Counted from the first letter of the stretch, positions 45,780-55,831 are shown. The stretch is DNA of 64,000 nt from Petroclostridium xylanilyticum (GCF_002252565.1 NZ_NPML01000007.1:372001-436000), one strand, 5' to 3'. A program made the numbers and translations. The notes: generated by a model from the letters alone, not told the origin.

Positions 45780-46154
45780 TTAGTATGCTACACCGTCAAG
45801 TTCTCTATTTTTACCTTCGATCTTTACTACCAGCCGATTTGGTAAGCATACTATCATCTGATTGGACTTGCTAATCCATCCGGCCAGTACATCCAGTTTA
45901 TCCGGACAATCAGCTTCTACTACTCTTACTCTGTTCTTATCTATTTCAACCTTATTATAACCATATTGAGTTTGTATTTCAATGTATTTAGCCGAAGTTA
46001 TTTCATTAAAATTATATTTCGCGTACAACTCTCCATTTACTTCAATTACAACACTGGTGCCTGCTGCCCCGTAGAAAAATACATTTATAATAAACATACC
46101 GACAAAAGAAATAAATAGCATAAATATAATAACAATTTTATCTCCAAGGGTCAT
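45780..46154 (-). CDS. NusG domain II-containing protein
   Basis: 124 residues. N-terminal transmembrane anchor (IVIIFMLFISFVGMFIINVF) followed by an extracytoplasmic beta domain with VVIEVNGELYAKY, VRVVEADCPDKLD and MIVCLPNRLVVKIEG: the NusG-II (DUF1312) pattern, including its conserved Cys. In other Firmicutes it is linked to Rnf/extracellular electron transfer loci. No flavin-transfer gene is nearby. Confidence 0.88.
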   Translation of the reverse strand: MTLGDKIVIIFMLFISFVGMFIINVFFYGAAGTSVVIEVNGELYAKYNFNEITSAKYIEIQTQYGYNKVEIDKNRVRVVEADCPDKLDVLAGWISKSNQMIVCLPNRLVVKIEGKNRELDGVAY

Positions 46155-46321
46155 CCCAATACTCCTTCATGACTGAATAGTATGAAAATAGCATTGCCAA
46201 ATTTATATCAGTCTAATTATACTACTATAATTTAATATATTAAAGAGCAAAATAGTGGAAAATACAATAATTATTTAGCAGTTGATAAACATCCTTCCAA
46301 TTAAAGCCGGAAATATTAAAA

Positions 46322-46783
46322 TTATTGTCCGGTTGACCCCAGCCCCCCCGTTCCTCTTTCAGTGGGATTAAGTTCATTCACAAGAGTTAAAGAAGCAATA
46401 GCTACCGGCATAAACACCATTTGAGCTATACGGTCACCTGGCTGAATAGTGTATGGTCTATTTCCCAGATTTATTAATCCGCACATAATTTCACCCGTAT
46501 AGTCACTATCTATTACACCTACTCCATTAGACATTGTAATGCCATGCTTTATTCCCAGACCGCTGCGTGCGAAAATAAGAGCTACATATTGGTGTGAAGG
46601 CAGTTGTATTGCTATTCCAGTAGGGACTACTACCTTTTGTCCCGGTTCTAGTATAATAGGATCTTCAATACAAGCTGCCAGGTCCATCCCAGCTGAACCA
46701 GAAGTTGCATAAAACGGTGGTTTTATTTCTTTTCCTATTTTAGGAGACACATATTTGATTTTAACATCAATTTGGCTATCCAT
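46322..46783 (-). CDS. dut: Deoxyuridine 5'-triphosphate nucleotidohydrolase
   Basis: 153 residues, trimeric dUTPase. All five motifs visible: SAGMDLAA, ARSGLGIKHGI, GVIDSDYTGEI, PGDRIAQMVF and the glycine-rich C-terminal RGTGGLGSTG. Converts dUTP to dUMP. Housekeeping gene flanked by repeat-rich spacers. Confidence 0.96.
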   Translation of the reverse strand: MDSQIDVKIKYVSPKIGKEIKPPFYATSGSAGMDLAACIEDPIILEPGQKVVVPTGIAIQLPSHQYVALIFARSGLGIKHGITMSNGVGVIDSDYTGEIMCGLINLGNRPYTIQPGDRIAQMVFMPVAIASLTLVNELNPTERGTGGLGSTGQ

Positions 46784-46800
46784 TTTTATCCCCCCGATAT

Positions 46801-46912
46801 TTTTAGATACAGATAAAGATACAAATAAAGATACAGATAAAGATATGGATTAAACTTATTTATAATTCTTTATCTTTGTCTTTATCTCTATCTTTATCTT
46901 TGCCTTTATCTT
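46801..46912. repeat. GATAAAG tandem hairpin between dut and U32 gene
   Basis: First arm has repeated GATACA/GATAAAG units; the second has CTTTATCTTTGTCTTTATCT and further complementary units up to the U32 stop. About 110 bp; the minus-strand transcript of the U32 gene would end in or pass through it. Confidence 0.7.
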
Positions 46913-46915
46913 GCT

Positions 46916-49420
46916 TCATTCCACTCCCCTGTAATAATGTCCCCTTGTGAAGCCTTCCTTCATTATTTTTTCAATAAAATCTCCATGCTTTTCCATTGCC
47001 TTATCTTGTCCCATTTCCATGGCATCTTTATAGATTGAAGCTATCTTTTTACACTCTGCTGGACTCTCGTTTGTAAATAGCAGTCTGATTGAATTAATTC
47101 TACTGGATAATATATCATCCATCTTATCAACAAGAAAAAGTGGTTGTGAGTTCAAAATTTCTGTACGGCATGTAAATTTATTTGTCATCAGCGGAAATAC
47201 TATGCCTTTTCTGTCTCTAAGGCCATATCCCTTCATATCACAGCAGCATTTGCACGAACTGTCCAGATATCTTGAATAACTTCCAATAGGGCAATTTTGC
47301 ATTATCATTAAAGGCAGCCTACCATACACAAGAATTTCCGATTCCAATGCCAGCGGCTTCTGAATATTGTTTATCTGTTTAAAAGTTAGTTCCGGTGATA
47401 ACGTTACACACTTAAATCCCAGCTCACCGGCAGTATAAATACTTAGAGAATTAAATATATTCAAACTAAAATCACCATATAGATTATATGAACTACCTTC
47501 CCCCAGCAAAACCGTATGACCTATATTACCCAGCATTACACTATTAATTCCAAGTTGACCTATAAGGTCTACTATTTGCCTGTATACCTTTATATCTCTT
47601 TCAAGAAGTATCCGGGGAAAAGCGCAAACAATCTCTATTTCCTGGGAAATGTATTGTAAAATAATATCTTTAAAATTCTCTTGATCTTTGTGCTCCAGCA
47701 AAGCGTTTGCCGTAATATAAATCCTTTCCAACCCACTATTTAACAATTCTTTTGCCTGCAAATAACTGTTAACCTGTGCGCCTAATTTTATTTTGCCAGC
47801 ATTTTGCATCACAAGATTATCTTTATTAACAAGCTGCTCAATTCTGTACTTTGCTTCTGCAACCTGTACAGGTTGACGTTTGAAATTATTAATTCTTTTA
47901 TCTACTAGTAATTCCACTGCATTTCTTCTCACACTGTTAATCTCACTGACAGGCAATGCCAGCCCTGGTTGTATATCCACACTTATATCTACAAAATCAA
48001 AAGGAGTACCTCCCAGTTTATTTAGCTGCTGTAATACTTTGTCAGTCTCCAATTCTTTATTAATAGCCTTTTCTGCATCTTTCTGTCCCGTAGCCTCTAC
48101 ATAATTACCTTTATCATCCCACAAACTTATACGAACAGGTTTTTCAAGTTCAATTTTGCAATGTCCGTATATAGGTATTTTCTTAAGGTTAACGCTTTCA
48201 CCAAAGGTCTGTTTCGCTTCTTCATTAATCTTAACATCAGATGTTTTATAGACCTTGTCTCCTTTTTTTATATCTCCACTTATGTTAAAACTTACAACCT
48301 GTCCTTTAACTGCAGAATCTATATTTTTAGAACCAAGCATTAATTTTGTAACGATTATCCCCTGGTCTTGACCACTTTTTGTCCATATCTCAATGCCATC
48401 ACCCACATTTAAATTGCCCTCCAAGTTTATATGTACCAGATTTTTCTTTTTATCATAGGAAACAACATCTCCTATGTATATGCCCCAATTATTCGGCCTT
48501 ATATAACTCATCATGCTTTCCCCGGTTTTGCCTTTAAAATAATTCTGTGTGAAACCTCCCCTGTTGAACATCTGTAAAAGTGTATCATAATCTTCTTGAT
48601 TTACCTTAAGATTACTATCCAGGTAATGCCTGTAGATTCTCGTTACTACTGCAACATATTCAGGACGTTTCATCCTGCCTTCAATTTTTAATGATTTTAC
48701 TCCCACCTCTTTTAATTTATTCAGGTATTCAATAAGGCTTAGGTCTTTAGGGCTTAATAAATACTTTTGGCTTAATTTTTCATGCAGCACTTTCTGGGAA
48801 TCCATATCTACAAAATCATAGGGAAGGCGGCATGGTTGTGCACAACACCCCCTATTGCCACTCCTTCCCCCTATCAAACTACTCATAAGGCACTGCCCGG
48901 AATAAGACATGCATAATGCACCATGTATAAAAACCTCTACTTCAAGGGGAGAATTTTTACAAATATACCGTATTTCTTCATAGCTTAATTCCCTTGCCAG
49001 GACCACCCTGTCAAATCCCATTTTTTCTAATATTTTTACGCCTCCAAGGTTGTGAATGGTCATTTGCGTGCTGGCATGCAGGCTCAATTCAGGCACAGCT
49101 TCCTTTATCAACCTAGCAACACCTAAGTCCTGTACAATTACTGCATCGATACCTATATTATTAGCAAGAACAATAAAGCTAACCAATTCTTCTAACTCTC
49201 TGTCATTTAAAAGTGTATTAACCGTCAAATAAACACTTACTCCTCTAACGTGGCAATATTCTACAGCCCGTTTTAACTGCTCATCATCAAAATTTCCCGC
49301 ATATTGACGTGCATTAAAAGCCTTTCCTCCCAGATAAACCGCATCAGCTCCATTTTGTACTGCAGCAACCAACGCCTCCCAGGTTCCTGCCGGAGACAAC
49401 AGTTCTACATCATTATCCAA
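46916..49420 (-). CDS. U32 family peptidase with DUF3656 (RlhA-like)
   Basis: About 834 residues. N-terminal U32 domain: VELLSPAGTWEALVAAVQNG, ADAVYLGGKAFNAR, EVEVFIHGALCMSYSGQC and GNRGCCAQPCR with clustered cysteines, then a long DUF3656 insert and a C-terminal radical-type cysteine set (CPIG..CKCCC). The E. coli homologue RlhA is needed for 23S rRNA C2501 hydroxylation; shorter relatives act on tRNA, so peptidase may be a misnomer. Start placed at TTG 49420 behind AAAGGAAGTGA; the ATG upstream at 49468 lies within the edge of repeat R2. Confidence 0.88.
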   Translation of the reverse strand: MDNDVELLSPAGTWEALVAAVQNGADAVYLGGKAFNARQYAGNFDDEQLKRAVEYCHVRGVSVYLTVNTLLNDRELEELVSFIVLANNIGIDAVIVQDLGVARLIKEAVPELSLHASTQMTIHNLGGVKILEKMGFDRVVLARELSYEEIRYICKNSPLEVEVFIHGALCMSYSGQCLMSSLIGGRSGNRGCCAQPCRLPYDFVDMDSQKVLHEKLSQKYLLSPKDLSLIEYLNKLKEVGVKSLKIEGRMKRPEYVAVVTRIYRHYLDSNLKVNQEDYDTLLQMFNRGGFTQNYFKGKTGESMMSYIRPNNWGIYIGDVVSYDKKKNLVHINLEGNLNVGDGIEIWTKSGQDQGIIVTKLMLGSKNIDSAVKGQVVSFNISGDIKKGDKVYKTSDVKINEEAKQTFGESVNLKKIPIYGHCKIELEKPVRISLWDDKGNYVEATGQKDAEKAINKELETDKVLQQLNKLGGTPFDFVDISVDIQPGLALPVSEINSVRRNAVELLVDKRINNFKRQPVQVAEAKYRIEQLVNKDNLVMQNAGKIKLGAQVNSYLQAKELLNSGLERIYITANALLEHKDQENFKDIILQYISQEIEIVCAFPRILLERDIKVYRQIVDLIGQLGINSVMLGNIGHTVLLGEGSSYNLYGDFSLNIFNSLSIYTAGELGFKCVTLSPELTFKQINNIQKPLALESEILVYGRLPLMIMQNCPIGSYSRYLDSSCKCCCDMKGYGLRDRKGIVFPLMTNKFTCRTEILNSQPLFLVDKMDDILSSRINSIRLLFTNESPAECKKIASIYKDAMEMGQDKAMEKHGDFIEKIMKEGFTRGHYYRGVE

Positions 49421-49462
49421 ATCGGTCACTTCCTTTATTAATAGTTCACGGTTCGTAATCAG

Positions 49463-49707
49463 GTGCATTTTCTAAATTAAATCTGAAGAATATTATTCCA
49501 ATAACAGGAGTTCCAAGGCTAAGAGCTTGTAAACTTGCGTCTAAGGTCAGGGGACACACCTCTCCTTCGTCGAGGAATGTCCCCAATAAAGGCATCAAAC
49601 TCGCTGCCGCTCAAACAGGTGATGCGACTTCTCCTCCGCTGCGTTAACAAGCTCTAAGCCTTTCCACAACGTTCTTTCCATAATATTCTTCAAATCTAAA
49701 ATATACG
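49463..49707 (-). repeat. R2 palindromic element, copy c, with internal hairpin insert
   Basis: Terminal arms TCTGAAGAATATTATTCCA and CCATAATATTCTTCAAAT as in other copies, but they are about 200 bp apart. The inside contains GGGGACACACCTCTCC and GAGGAATGTCCCC, a GGGGAC...GTCCCC palindrome of the R1 kind, and two AGAGCTTG/CAAGCTCT segments. Overlaps the stop codon of the phosphomutase-like gene. Confidence 0.8.
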
Positions 49708-50598
49708 CCTTTCATAATCGGTCAGGGCTAAGCTAAAAACTCTAATAATTGCCGGACTAATATCTACCAGTGAAGTAATTCCTTCCACAAATATTTCAGC
49801 ACATTTGCCATGTACAATTGTAGGTACTTTGTTAAAGGTGTGGGTTTTCACGGATAGATCCTCTATATTGCCATGATCACTGGTAATCACTAATAAAGTA
49901 TTTGTATAATCTATGATCTTATCCAATTTACCTAAAAATCTATCTAAAATCTCTAATACCTCTTCACTCTTTTCTCTCTCCTGCTTATGCCCTATTATAT
50001 CAGTCATGAAGTATTCAAAAAATGTAAAGTCATACTCCTGGGATATATTGAATAATATCTGTGCAGCTGACTCAGGTTCAATAAGGGATACTTCGTACCC
50101 GCTTTCTATCAATATCTTATTAATTATATCATGATAAATCCCTCTGCCATGCTTTAAATCTTCTACAGTCCGAAAAGTTATCCCCGCAGCCATACAGGCA
50201 ACAGTAGACGCTGAAGGCCTCAATTTTCTACTCTTAGGGTTGTTAATCTGCTGCAAATACTGCTCTCTATATACATTGGCATTTGTAACTTTTACATTCA
50301 TTTCTTTTAGTATTTTAAAAAGACTATGTTTATATAATAATTTTTTTAAAGTAATGGTGGGCTGCCCGTGTAAATGCCTTCCCAGTACCTGTGGTGCATT
50401 TATTCCCGTGAGAATAGCCGTCTGACCCGTGGCACTTTGCGGTAATCCTTCCACACCTAAAGTCGTATCAGTAGGAATTACAATATATTCAGCCATCATT
50501 TTACGTATATTAGGTATATTGGCACTATATAATGGGTTTATCTGTACCTCTTCCCTTCCCAGCCCAAAACCGTCAATAAAGATAAATACAACCTTCAT
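49696..50598 (-). CDS. Alkaline-phosphatase-superfamily metalloenzyme (phosphomutase-like)
   Basis: 300 residues. VFIFIDGFGLG at the N-terminus with the first metal Asp, SATGQTAILTGINAP with the probable nucleophile Thr/Ser region, and SDHGNIEDLSVKTHTFNKVP with C-terminal metal ligands: the pattern of phosphoglycerate mutase/phosphopentomutase-like metalloenzymes. Smaller than true iPGM (about 510 residues) and lacks its domain insert, so substrate is unknown. The last codons and stop lie in repeat R2. Confidence 0.82.
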   Translation of the reverse strand: MKVVFIFIDGFGLGREEVQINPLYSANIPNIRKMMAEYIVIPTDTTLGVEGLPQSATGQTAILTGINAPQVLGRHLHGQPTITLKKLLYKHSLFKILKEMNVKVTNANVYREQYLQQINNPKSRKLRPSASTVACMAAGITFRTVEDLKHGRGIYHDIINKILIESGYEVSLIEPESAAQILFNISQEYDFTFFEYFMTDIIGHKQEREKSEEVLEILDRFLGKLDKIIDYTNTLLVITSDHGNIEDLSVKTHTFNKVPTIVHGKCAEIFVEGITSLVDISPAIIRVFSLALTDYERRIF

Positions 50599-50969
50599 GA
50601 TTATCCGTTTTTACCCTCCAATGATAATATTCTTCATCCGGATAAGTACCATCATATATTGCATGTTCTTCCTTCGGCCTATATTGGTATTCATGCGGAC
50701 AAAGACGCATTGTTCCACCCGCAGAGTTTCGAGGCATGGCTCAAGACACAAATAATGATGAAAATATGCTTGATTGCTCAGGGCTTCGACATGGGGACGG
50801 TTCCTCAGTCGCATGAAAAGCGCATTCGACAGACGAACCGTCCCCAAGTCGCATCCCTTCTTCCTGCTAAACCGGACTTTTTCTGTGGTTTCGGTTTTAC
50901 TCCCCACTCCCCACTATTTTTATATTAATCTTTAATGCTATTTATATATATTACGTGAATAAATATTTA
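50599..50969. other. Intergenic region with R1 copy D
   Basis: 371 bp without a credible gene. The first 140 bp are unique sequence; 50747-50927 is R1 copy D. Long frames across it (for example on the plus strand 50659-50928) are translations of the repeat. Confidence 0.7.
50747..50927 (+). repeat. R1 modular repeat, copy D
   Basis: From CACAAATAATGATGAAAATATGC through the palindrome to CCCCACTATTTTTATATTA it is practically identical to copy C, but the leading CCGGGCACACCCGG hairpin is absent and the left flank is different. Confidence 0.9.
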
Positions 50970-51605
50970 TCACTTTCTTCGTTCCAGCTCATCATAAACC
51001 TCATCTAGTGTGATCCCACGTTCTACCAACACTACCAAAAGATGATACAGCAAATCAGCAACCTCATAGCGAATTTCGTCAGCAGCTTTATTTTTTGCTG
51101 CAATAATGACTTCTGCCGTTTCTTCTCCCACCTTTTTTAACATTTTATCTATGCCTTTAGAAAATAAATAATTGGTATAAGACCCTTCTTTAGGATTTTT
51201 CACTCTATCTACTATAATATCATATACATCCTGGAGTACCTTTGCTTTATTAAAATTACTATCTTCCACCTCTTCTAACTGCCCGTTTTTATATTCCCTG
51301 TAAAAACATGAATAATGATTAGTATGGCAAGCTGCCTCTATCTGTTCTACACTAATTAATAAACAGTCGTTGTCACAATCTAATTTAATGCTTTTAACAT
51401 ACTGAAAATGCCCGGAAGTTTCACCCTTCATCCATAACTTCTCCCGGCTCCGGCTCCAAAAAACAGTCTTGCCTGTTTGTACAGTCTTTTGTACCGTTTC
51501 CTTGTTCATGTATGCCATCATTAAAACTTCACCTGTTTTATAATCCTGAATAATTGCAGGAATAAGTCCTTTATCATCGAATTTTAATTGATCCACAAAG
51601 TTCAT
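50970..51605 (-). CDS. hisIE: Bifunctional phosphoribosyl-AMP cyclohydrolase/phosphoribosyl-ATP pyrophosphatase
   Basis: 211 residues from the ATG at 51605 (GGGGGAAGTAGTA upstream). Residues 1-110 are the HisI cyclohydrolase with zinc/Mg ligands in [20 protein letters not shown] and [10 protein letters not shown]; 115-211 are the HisE pyrophosphohydrolase ([32 protein letters not shown]). Performs steps 2 and 3 of histidine synthesis. Separated from hisF by 143 bp with R2 copy d. Confidence 0.97.
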   Translation of the reverse strand: MNFVDQLKFDDKGLIPAIIQDYKTGEVLMMAYMNKETVQKTVQTGKTVFWSRSREKLWMKGETSGHFQYVKSIKLDCDNDCLLISVEQIEAACHTNHYSCFYREYKNGQLEEVEDSNFNKAKVLQDVYDIIVDRVKNPKEGSYTNYLFSKGIDKMLKKVGEETAEVIIAAKNKAADEIRYEVADLLYHLLVVLVERGITLDEVYDELERRK

Positions 51606-51695
51606 TACTACTTCCCCCATTCTATAAATGTATGCGTACTGGCATAAAGCTCAGAGCTTAGAAATCGGAGTTCGGAAAATCTCTCCCCAAACCCC

Positions 51696-51760
51696 GGGCG
51701 TATATTTTTTAGTTGAAGAATATTATGGAAAAAACGTTGCGAAAAGGCTTAGAGCCTGAC
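51696..51760 (+). repeat. R2 palindromic element, copy d (one arm missing)
   Basis: GCGTATATTTTTTAGTTGAAG arm, ATATTATGGAA, and core AACGTTGCGAAAAGGCTTAG AGCCTG; the second arm present in copies a-c is missing, replaced by the hisF coding sequence. Confidence 0.8.
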
Positions 51761-52510
51761 TTCTACTCCCCTGTCTCTAAGATATTGCTTTAAATCTCTA
51801 ATTTCCATCTCTTTATAGTGAAACAATGAAGCTGCCAGTATTGCATCTGCTTGTCCGGCAGTGATAGCTTCATAGAAATGCTCCATGGTTCCTGCTCCGC
51901 CTGAAGCAATAACCGGAATTTTAACTTGCGAGGATATGGCATAGGTTAACTCAATATCATATCCATTTTTAGTACCATCACAGTCCATACTCGTAAGCAA
52001 GATTTCTCCGGCGCCTCTTTTTTCAGCTTCTATTGCCCATTCAACAGCGTCCTTTTTTGTGTTAATTCTACCACCATTCAGGTAGACTTCCCATCCTTCA
52101 CCATTCTCCCGCCTTTTTGCATCAATCGCAACTACTACACATTGGCTGCCAAATCTCCAGGCTGCTTCTGAGATGAGTTCGGGTCTCTTTAGGGCAGCAG
52201 AGTTAACCGAAATTTTGTCAGCACCCTCTCTTAAAATATCTCTAAAATCTTCGACCGTCCTTATTCCCCCGCCTACAGTAAAAGGTATAAATACCTGCTC
52301 TGCAGTCCTCCGGACTACATCTAACATAATGGTTCTTGCATCGGACGATGCAGTAATATCTAGAAACACTAATTCATCGGCACCGGCTTTATCATATACA
52401 GAAGCAATTTCAACCGGATCACCGGCGTCACGCAAATTAACGAAATTAACTCCTTTTACAACCCTTCCTGCATGGACATCAAGACACGGTATAATTCTTT
52501 TGGCTAACAT
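51749..52510 (-). CDS. hisF: Imidazole glycerol phosphate synthase cyclase subunit HisF
   Basis: 253 residues. (beta/alpha)8 barrel; uses ammonia from HisH to convert PRFAR to IGP and AICAR. Catalytic Asp11 in [11 protein letters not shown] and the second in VVAIDAKRR; phosphate sites GGGIRT and ASGGAG. Length is normal. The final codons (Val-Arg-Leu-stop) lie in repeat R2 copy d. 6 bp after hisA. Confidence 0.98.
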   Translation of the reverse strand: MLAKRIIPCLDVHAGRVVKGVNFVNLRDAGDPVEIASVYDKAGADELVFLDITASSDARTIMLDVVRRTAEQVFIPFTVGGGIRTVEDFRDILREGADKISVNSAALKRPELISEAAWRFGSQCVVVAIDAKRRENGEGWEVYLNGGRINTKKDAVEWAIEAEKRGAGEILLTSMDCDGTKNGYDIELTYAISSQVKIPVIASGGAGTMEHFYEAITAGQADAILAASLFHYKEMEIRDLKQYLRDRGVEVRL

Positions 52511-52516
52511 TTGTCA

Positions 52517-53233
52517 TCACTCCTTTGCTACCTCTAACGCTTCTACAAGACTAACATTTCCGGTATAAAGCGCTTTTCCTACAATTACCCCTTCTACTCC
52601 TGTTTTCTTCAACTCTTTAATATCGCTAAGACTACTCACCCCGCCTGAAGCAATTACATCAATCGCAAGACTGTCTACCATTTCTTTCATGGCAGCAATA
52701 TTTGGTCCTTTTAGCATTCCATCTCTTGAAATATCCGTATATACTATCGTTTTAACTCCAATTTCCTGCATCTTTTTAGCAAAACTTACGGCTGAAAAAT
52801 CACTTACTTTTTCCCATCCTTCTATTGCTACCTTTCCATCCTTCGCATCAATTCCTACAACAATCCTTTCTTTATACTGCGCTGCTGCTTCCTTCACTAG
52901 CAAAGGATTCCTGACAGCCGAAGTTCCTAATATAACCCTGGTCACTCCATTGTCCAACATAGATTTTATATTTTCAATGGTTCTAATCCCTCCACCCAAC
53001 TGAACAGGGATCGACACTGACTTTACTATTTCTTTTATAATTTCACTATTCACCGATTGTCCGGTTAGAGCACCATCCAGATCTACAAGATGAATATACT
53101 TTGCACCCAGTTGTTCCCATTTTTTTGCCATTTGTACCGGATTATCCGAATATACCGTCACATCAGAAAACTTTCCTTGTACAAGTCTTACACATTTTCC
53201 TTGTTTTATATCTATTGCAGGATATATAACCAT
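52517..53233 (-). CDS. hisA: Phosphoribosylformimino-5-aminoimidazole carboxamide ribotide isomerase
   Basis: 238 residues. Barrel isomerase, fourth step of histidine synthesis. Asp8 in PAIDIKQGKCVRL, second catalytic Asp in TDISRDGMLKGPN, phosphate sites GGGIRT and ASGGVSS. Between hisH and hisF in the usual order. Confidence 0.98.
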   Translation of the reverse strand: MVIYPAIDIKQGKCVRLVQGKFSDVTVYSDNPVQMAKKWEQLGAKYIHLVDLDGALTGQSVNSEIIKEIVKSVSIPVQLGGGIRTIENIKSMLDNGVTRVILGTSAVRNPLLVKEAAAQYKERIVVGIDAKDGKVAIEGWEKVSDFSAVSFAKKMQEIGVKTIVYTDISRDGMLKGPNIAAMKEMVDSLAIDVIASGGVSSLSDIKELKKTGVEGVIVGKALYTGNVSLVEALEVAKE

Positions 53234-53275
53234 CGCATTCCCTCCAATGTTAACTAAAAACTAGAAATCACAATT

Positions 53276-53899
53276 TTATATTAATTTTTTATACGCTATT
53301 TTTCCAAAATTATCCAATATTTTCAAGCCGACTTCTCCACTCTTTTCAGGATGAAACTGTGTAGCATATATATTTCCCTTATTGACTGCCACATCTATTT
53401 CTATCCCATAAGTGGTGGTGCCTATTACATTATCCCGGTCAGCCGCCTCAAGATAATAGGAATGTACAAAATAGACATAGGGGTCAACAGGTAAATCCTT
53501 GAACAGCTGATTTTCTTTTGTAATCGTTAACTTATTCCAACCCATATGAGGAACTTTTAGAATTCCCCTATCCGGTATTAACTTTATACCCCCACGAAGA
53601 ATTCCTAATCCTTCAGGATTTCCACCTTCTTCACTATAATCAAAGAGCAGTTGCATCCCCAAACATATCCCTAAAAATGGTTTTTGGGAATCTATTAATT
53701 GGTATACTAATTCGTCCAGACCTGTAGTTTTCAAACTACTCATTGCATCAGCGAAGGCACCAACTCCTGGTAATACAACAGCATCTGCCTTTTGAATAAA
53801 GTCCTTGTCGTTTGAAGTCATTGCTTCATATCCCAAAAATTGGAATGCTTTTTCTACACTTCTTAAATTTCCTACACCATAATCAATAATTGCAATCAT
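53276..53899 (-). CDS. hisH: Imidazole glycerol phosphate synthase amidotransferase subunit HisH
   Basis: 207 residues. Class I glutaminase that feeds ammonia to HisF. Nucleophile Cys79 in [13 protein letters not shown] and the His/Glu pair in [10 protein letters not shown]. Its ATG overlaps the hisG stop by 4 bp, so hisG and hisH are joined directly where hisD, hisC and hisB would normally lie. Confidence 0.98.
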   Translation of the reverse strand: MIAIIDYGVGNLRSVEKAFQFLGYEAMTSNDKDFIQKADAVVLPGVGAFADAMSSLKTTGLDELVYQLIDSQKPFLGICLGMQLLFDYSEEGGNPEGLGILRGGIKLIPDRGILKVPHMGWNKLTITKENQLFKDLPVDPYVYFVHSYYLEAADRDNVIGTTTYGIEIDVAVNKGNIYATQFHPEKSGEVGLKILDNFGKIAYKKLI

Positions 53900-54543
53900 G
53901 TACGGCCCTCCTCAATTTTTTCTTTAACCCGTCTAACAATATCCAGGATTCTTTCTTTTTCCATTTTCATACTTACACGGTTTACAACCAGCCGGGCACT
54001 TATGTCGCATATTTCTTCAATTACTACCAGTCCATTTTCCTGGAGAGTTTTTCCACTTTCAACGATATCTACAATGACTTCCGACAAACCGACCAAAGGG
54101 GCAAGTTCTACCGACCCGTTTAATTTAATAACTTCAATTGTCTGTCCCTTCTTTATTTGAAAGTAATCCCTTGCAATGCGGGGATATTTTGTAGCAACTC
54201 TTTTATTGTTAAGATTATCTAATTTGTCTTTTAATGCTGCAGGACCGGCTACTACCATTCTACAGGCTCCAAATTTGAGATTTACCATTTCATATAAATT
54301 TCTTCCTTCTTCCAACAAAGTATCTTTCCCAACAATACCTATATCTGCCGCCCCGTATTCTACGTAAGTAGGTACATCCGAAGCTTTGACCAGGATAAAT
54401 TTAATCTTTTTTTCTTCATCTATAAAAATAAGCTTCCTTGACTTCTCTTTCATTTCACCGCACTTTAAACCGATTGATTCAAATATATCTATGGAAAGCT
54501 CTGCCAGTCTCCCTTTTGCCAGGGCAATCGTAATATATTTCAT
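53896..54543 (-). CDS. hisG: ATP phosphoribosyltransferase catalytic subunit (short form)
   Basis: 215 residues, the short HisG form lacking the C-terminal regulatory domain, which therefore needs His[22 protein letters not shown] at the N-terminus and [29 protein letters not shown] in the PRPP/ATP region are standard. Commits ATP and PRPP to histidine synthesis. 1 bp after hisZ. Confidence 0.98.
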   Translation of the reverse strand: MKYITIALAKGRLAELSIDIFESIGLKCGEMKEKSRKLIFIDEEKKIKFILVKASDVPTYVEYGAADIGIVGKDTLLEEGRNLYEMVNLKFGACRMVVAGPAALKDKLDNLNNKRVATKYPRIARDYFQIKKGQTIEVIKLNGSVELAPLVGLSEVIVDIVESGKTLQENGLVVIEEICDISARLVVNRVSMKMEKERILDIVRRVKEKIEEGRT

Positions 54544-54544
54544 G

Positions 54545-55831
54545 CTAATTGTCCTCCTTTATTTCCTGCCCACCACTTTTTAGTAATGCACTTACACTGG
54601 TGTTTACTTTTTCACCTGTCTGCAAGTTATGAAGTTCAATATTTTCCTCATCATATACTGTAATGATGCCATCTATCTTTTTACACTTGGCATATGCAAC
54701 AACACTGTCAGGAGAATATTCCCCAGGATATACTTCTACAATTAACCCTTGACTTCTCAACTCGTCGGCAATTTGAAATGCTTTTTTTCTCCCTGTCCCA
54801 TAATAATTTATCAAACTATCTACTTTCCATAGCTGAAACTCTACCTTTTGCCTTTCTAAAGCAGACATAAGCCTGTTAATACCAATAGCAACACCCATGG
54901 CGGGGAGACTTTTTCCGAATTCACTTATTAATCCATCGTATCTTCCACCCGAACATACAGGGAAGCCTAAACCATGGGTAAAACCTTTAAAGATGATTCC
55001 TGTATAATAATTAATACTTTGCACCATTCCTAAATCTATAGATATATATTGTTCCAATCCATAGTCTAAAAGAATATTGTAAACCTGCCGCAGGTTTTTT
55101 AATGCATTTAAAGCTCTTGTGTTTATGGTCTCTTTTTCCAGGTTATCTATTATTTCAATACCTCCAAACAGTGAAGGAAGATTTAATATAATATTTTTTA
55201 GTTGGCTGTCCATTTCATAGGATTTGACCAATTCTTCTATAGCTAAAGAATCTTTACTATCAATCAATATTCTCATTTTTTCTATATCGTCCTCAGCCAG
55301 TCCTGTCTGGTCCATTAGCCCTTTAAAAAATTCAATCTGGCCAATCTCTATTTGAAATTCTTTAAGCCCTGAAGCCAGAAGAGCATTGATTGTTATTGCA
55401 ATTATTTCAGCATCCGCCTCGGGAGTATTAATACCTATCATTTCTATTCCTGCCTGTGTAAACTCTCTTAGCCTGGCTCCCTGATAAGGTTCATCATATC
55501 TAAAGGCATTTCCCACATAAGATAACCTCAATGGAGGTGTTATGTCTTTATATTTGGTAGCAACAATTCTTGCAATTGGTGTAGTGATGTCTGGGCGTAA
55601 TGCAAGAATTCTCCCTTGATGATCGAAAAACTTAAACATGGTTTCTTGTTCTATTAATCCGGATTCTCCGGCAAAAACATCATAAAATTCAAAAGTTGGA
55701 GGCTGGATTTCATAATATCCATAACTTTGAAAAATACTGGTGATCCGTTCTTCAATCTCTCTTTTTATAATACATTCTTCCTGTAAAATATCCTGAACAC
55801 CTTCAGGAGTATGTAGTTTCCATTTTGACAT
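54545..55831 (-). CDS. hisZ: ATP phosphoribosyltransferase regulatory subunit HisZ
   Basis: 428 residues. Histidyl-tRNA-synthetase paralogue without the tRNA-binding role; complexes with HisG and confers feedback inhibition. [41 protein letters not shown] (class II motif 2 region) and [24 protein letters not shown] are visible. Slightly longer than many HisZ because a C-terminal part resembling the anticodon-binding domain ([20 protein letters not shown]) is kept. First gene of the his operon. Confidence 0.95.
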   Translation of the reverse strand: MSKWKLHTPEGVQDILQEECIIKREIEERITSIFQSYGYYEIQPPTFEFYDVFAGESGLIEQETMFKFFDHQGRILALRPDITTPIARIVATKYKDITPPLRLSYVGNAFRYDEPYQGARLREFTQAGIEMIGINTPEADAEIIAITINALLASGLKEFQIEIGQIEFFKGLMDQTGLAEDDIEKMRILIDSKDSLAIEELVKSYEMDSQLKNIILNLPSLFGGIEIIDNLEKETINTRALNALKNLRQVYNILLDYGLEQYISIDLGMVQSINYYTGIIFKGFTHGLGFPVCSGGRYDGLISEFGKSLPAMGVAIGINRLMSALERQKVEFQLWKVDSLINYYGTGRKKAFQIADELRSQGLIVEVYPGEYSPDSVVAYAKCKKIDGIITVYDEENIELHNLQTGEKVNTSVSALLKSGGQEIKEDN

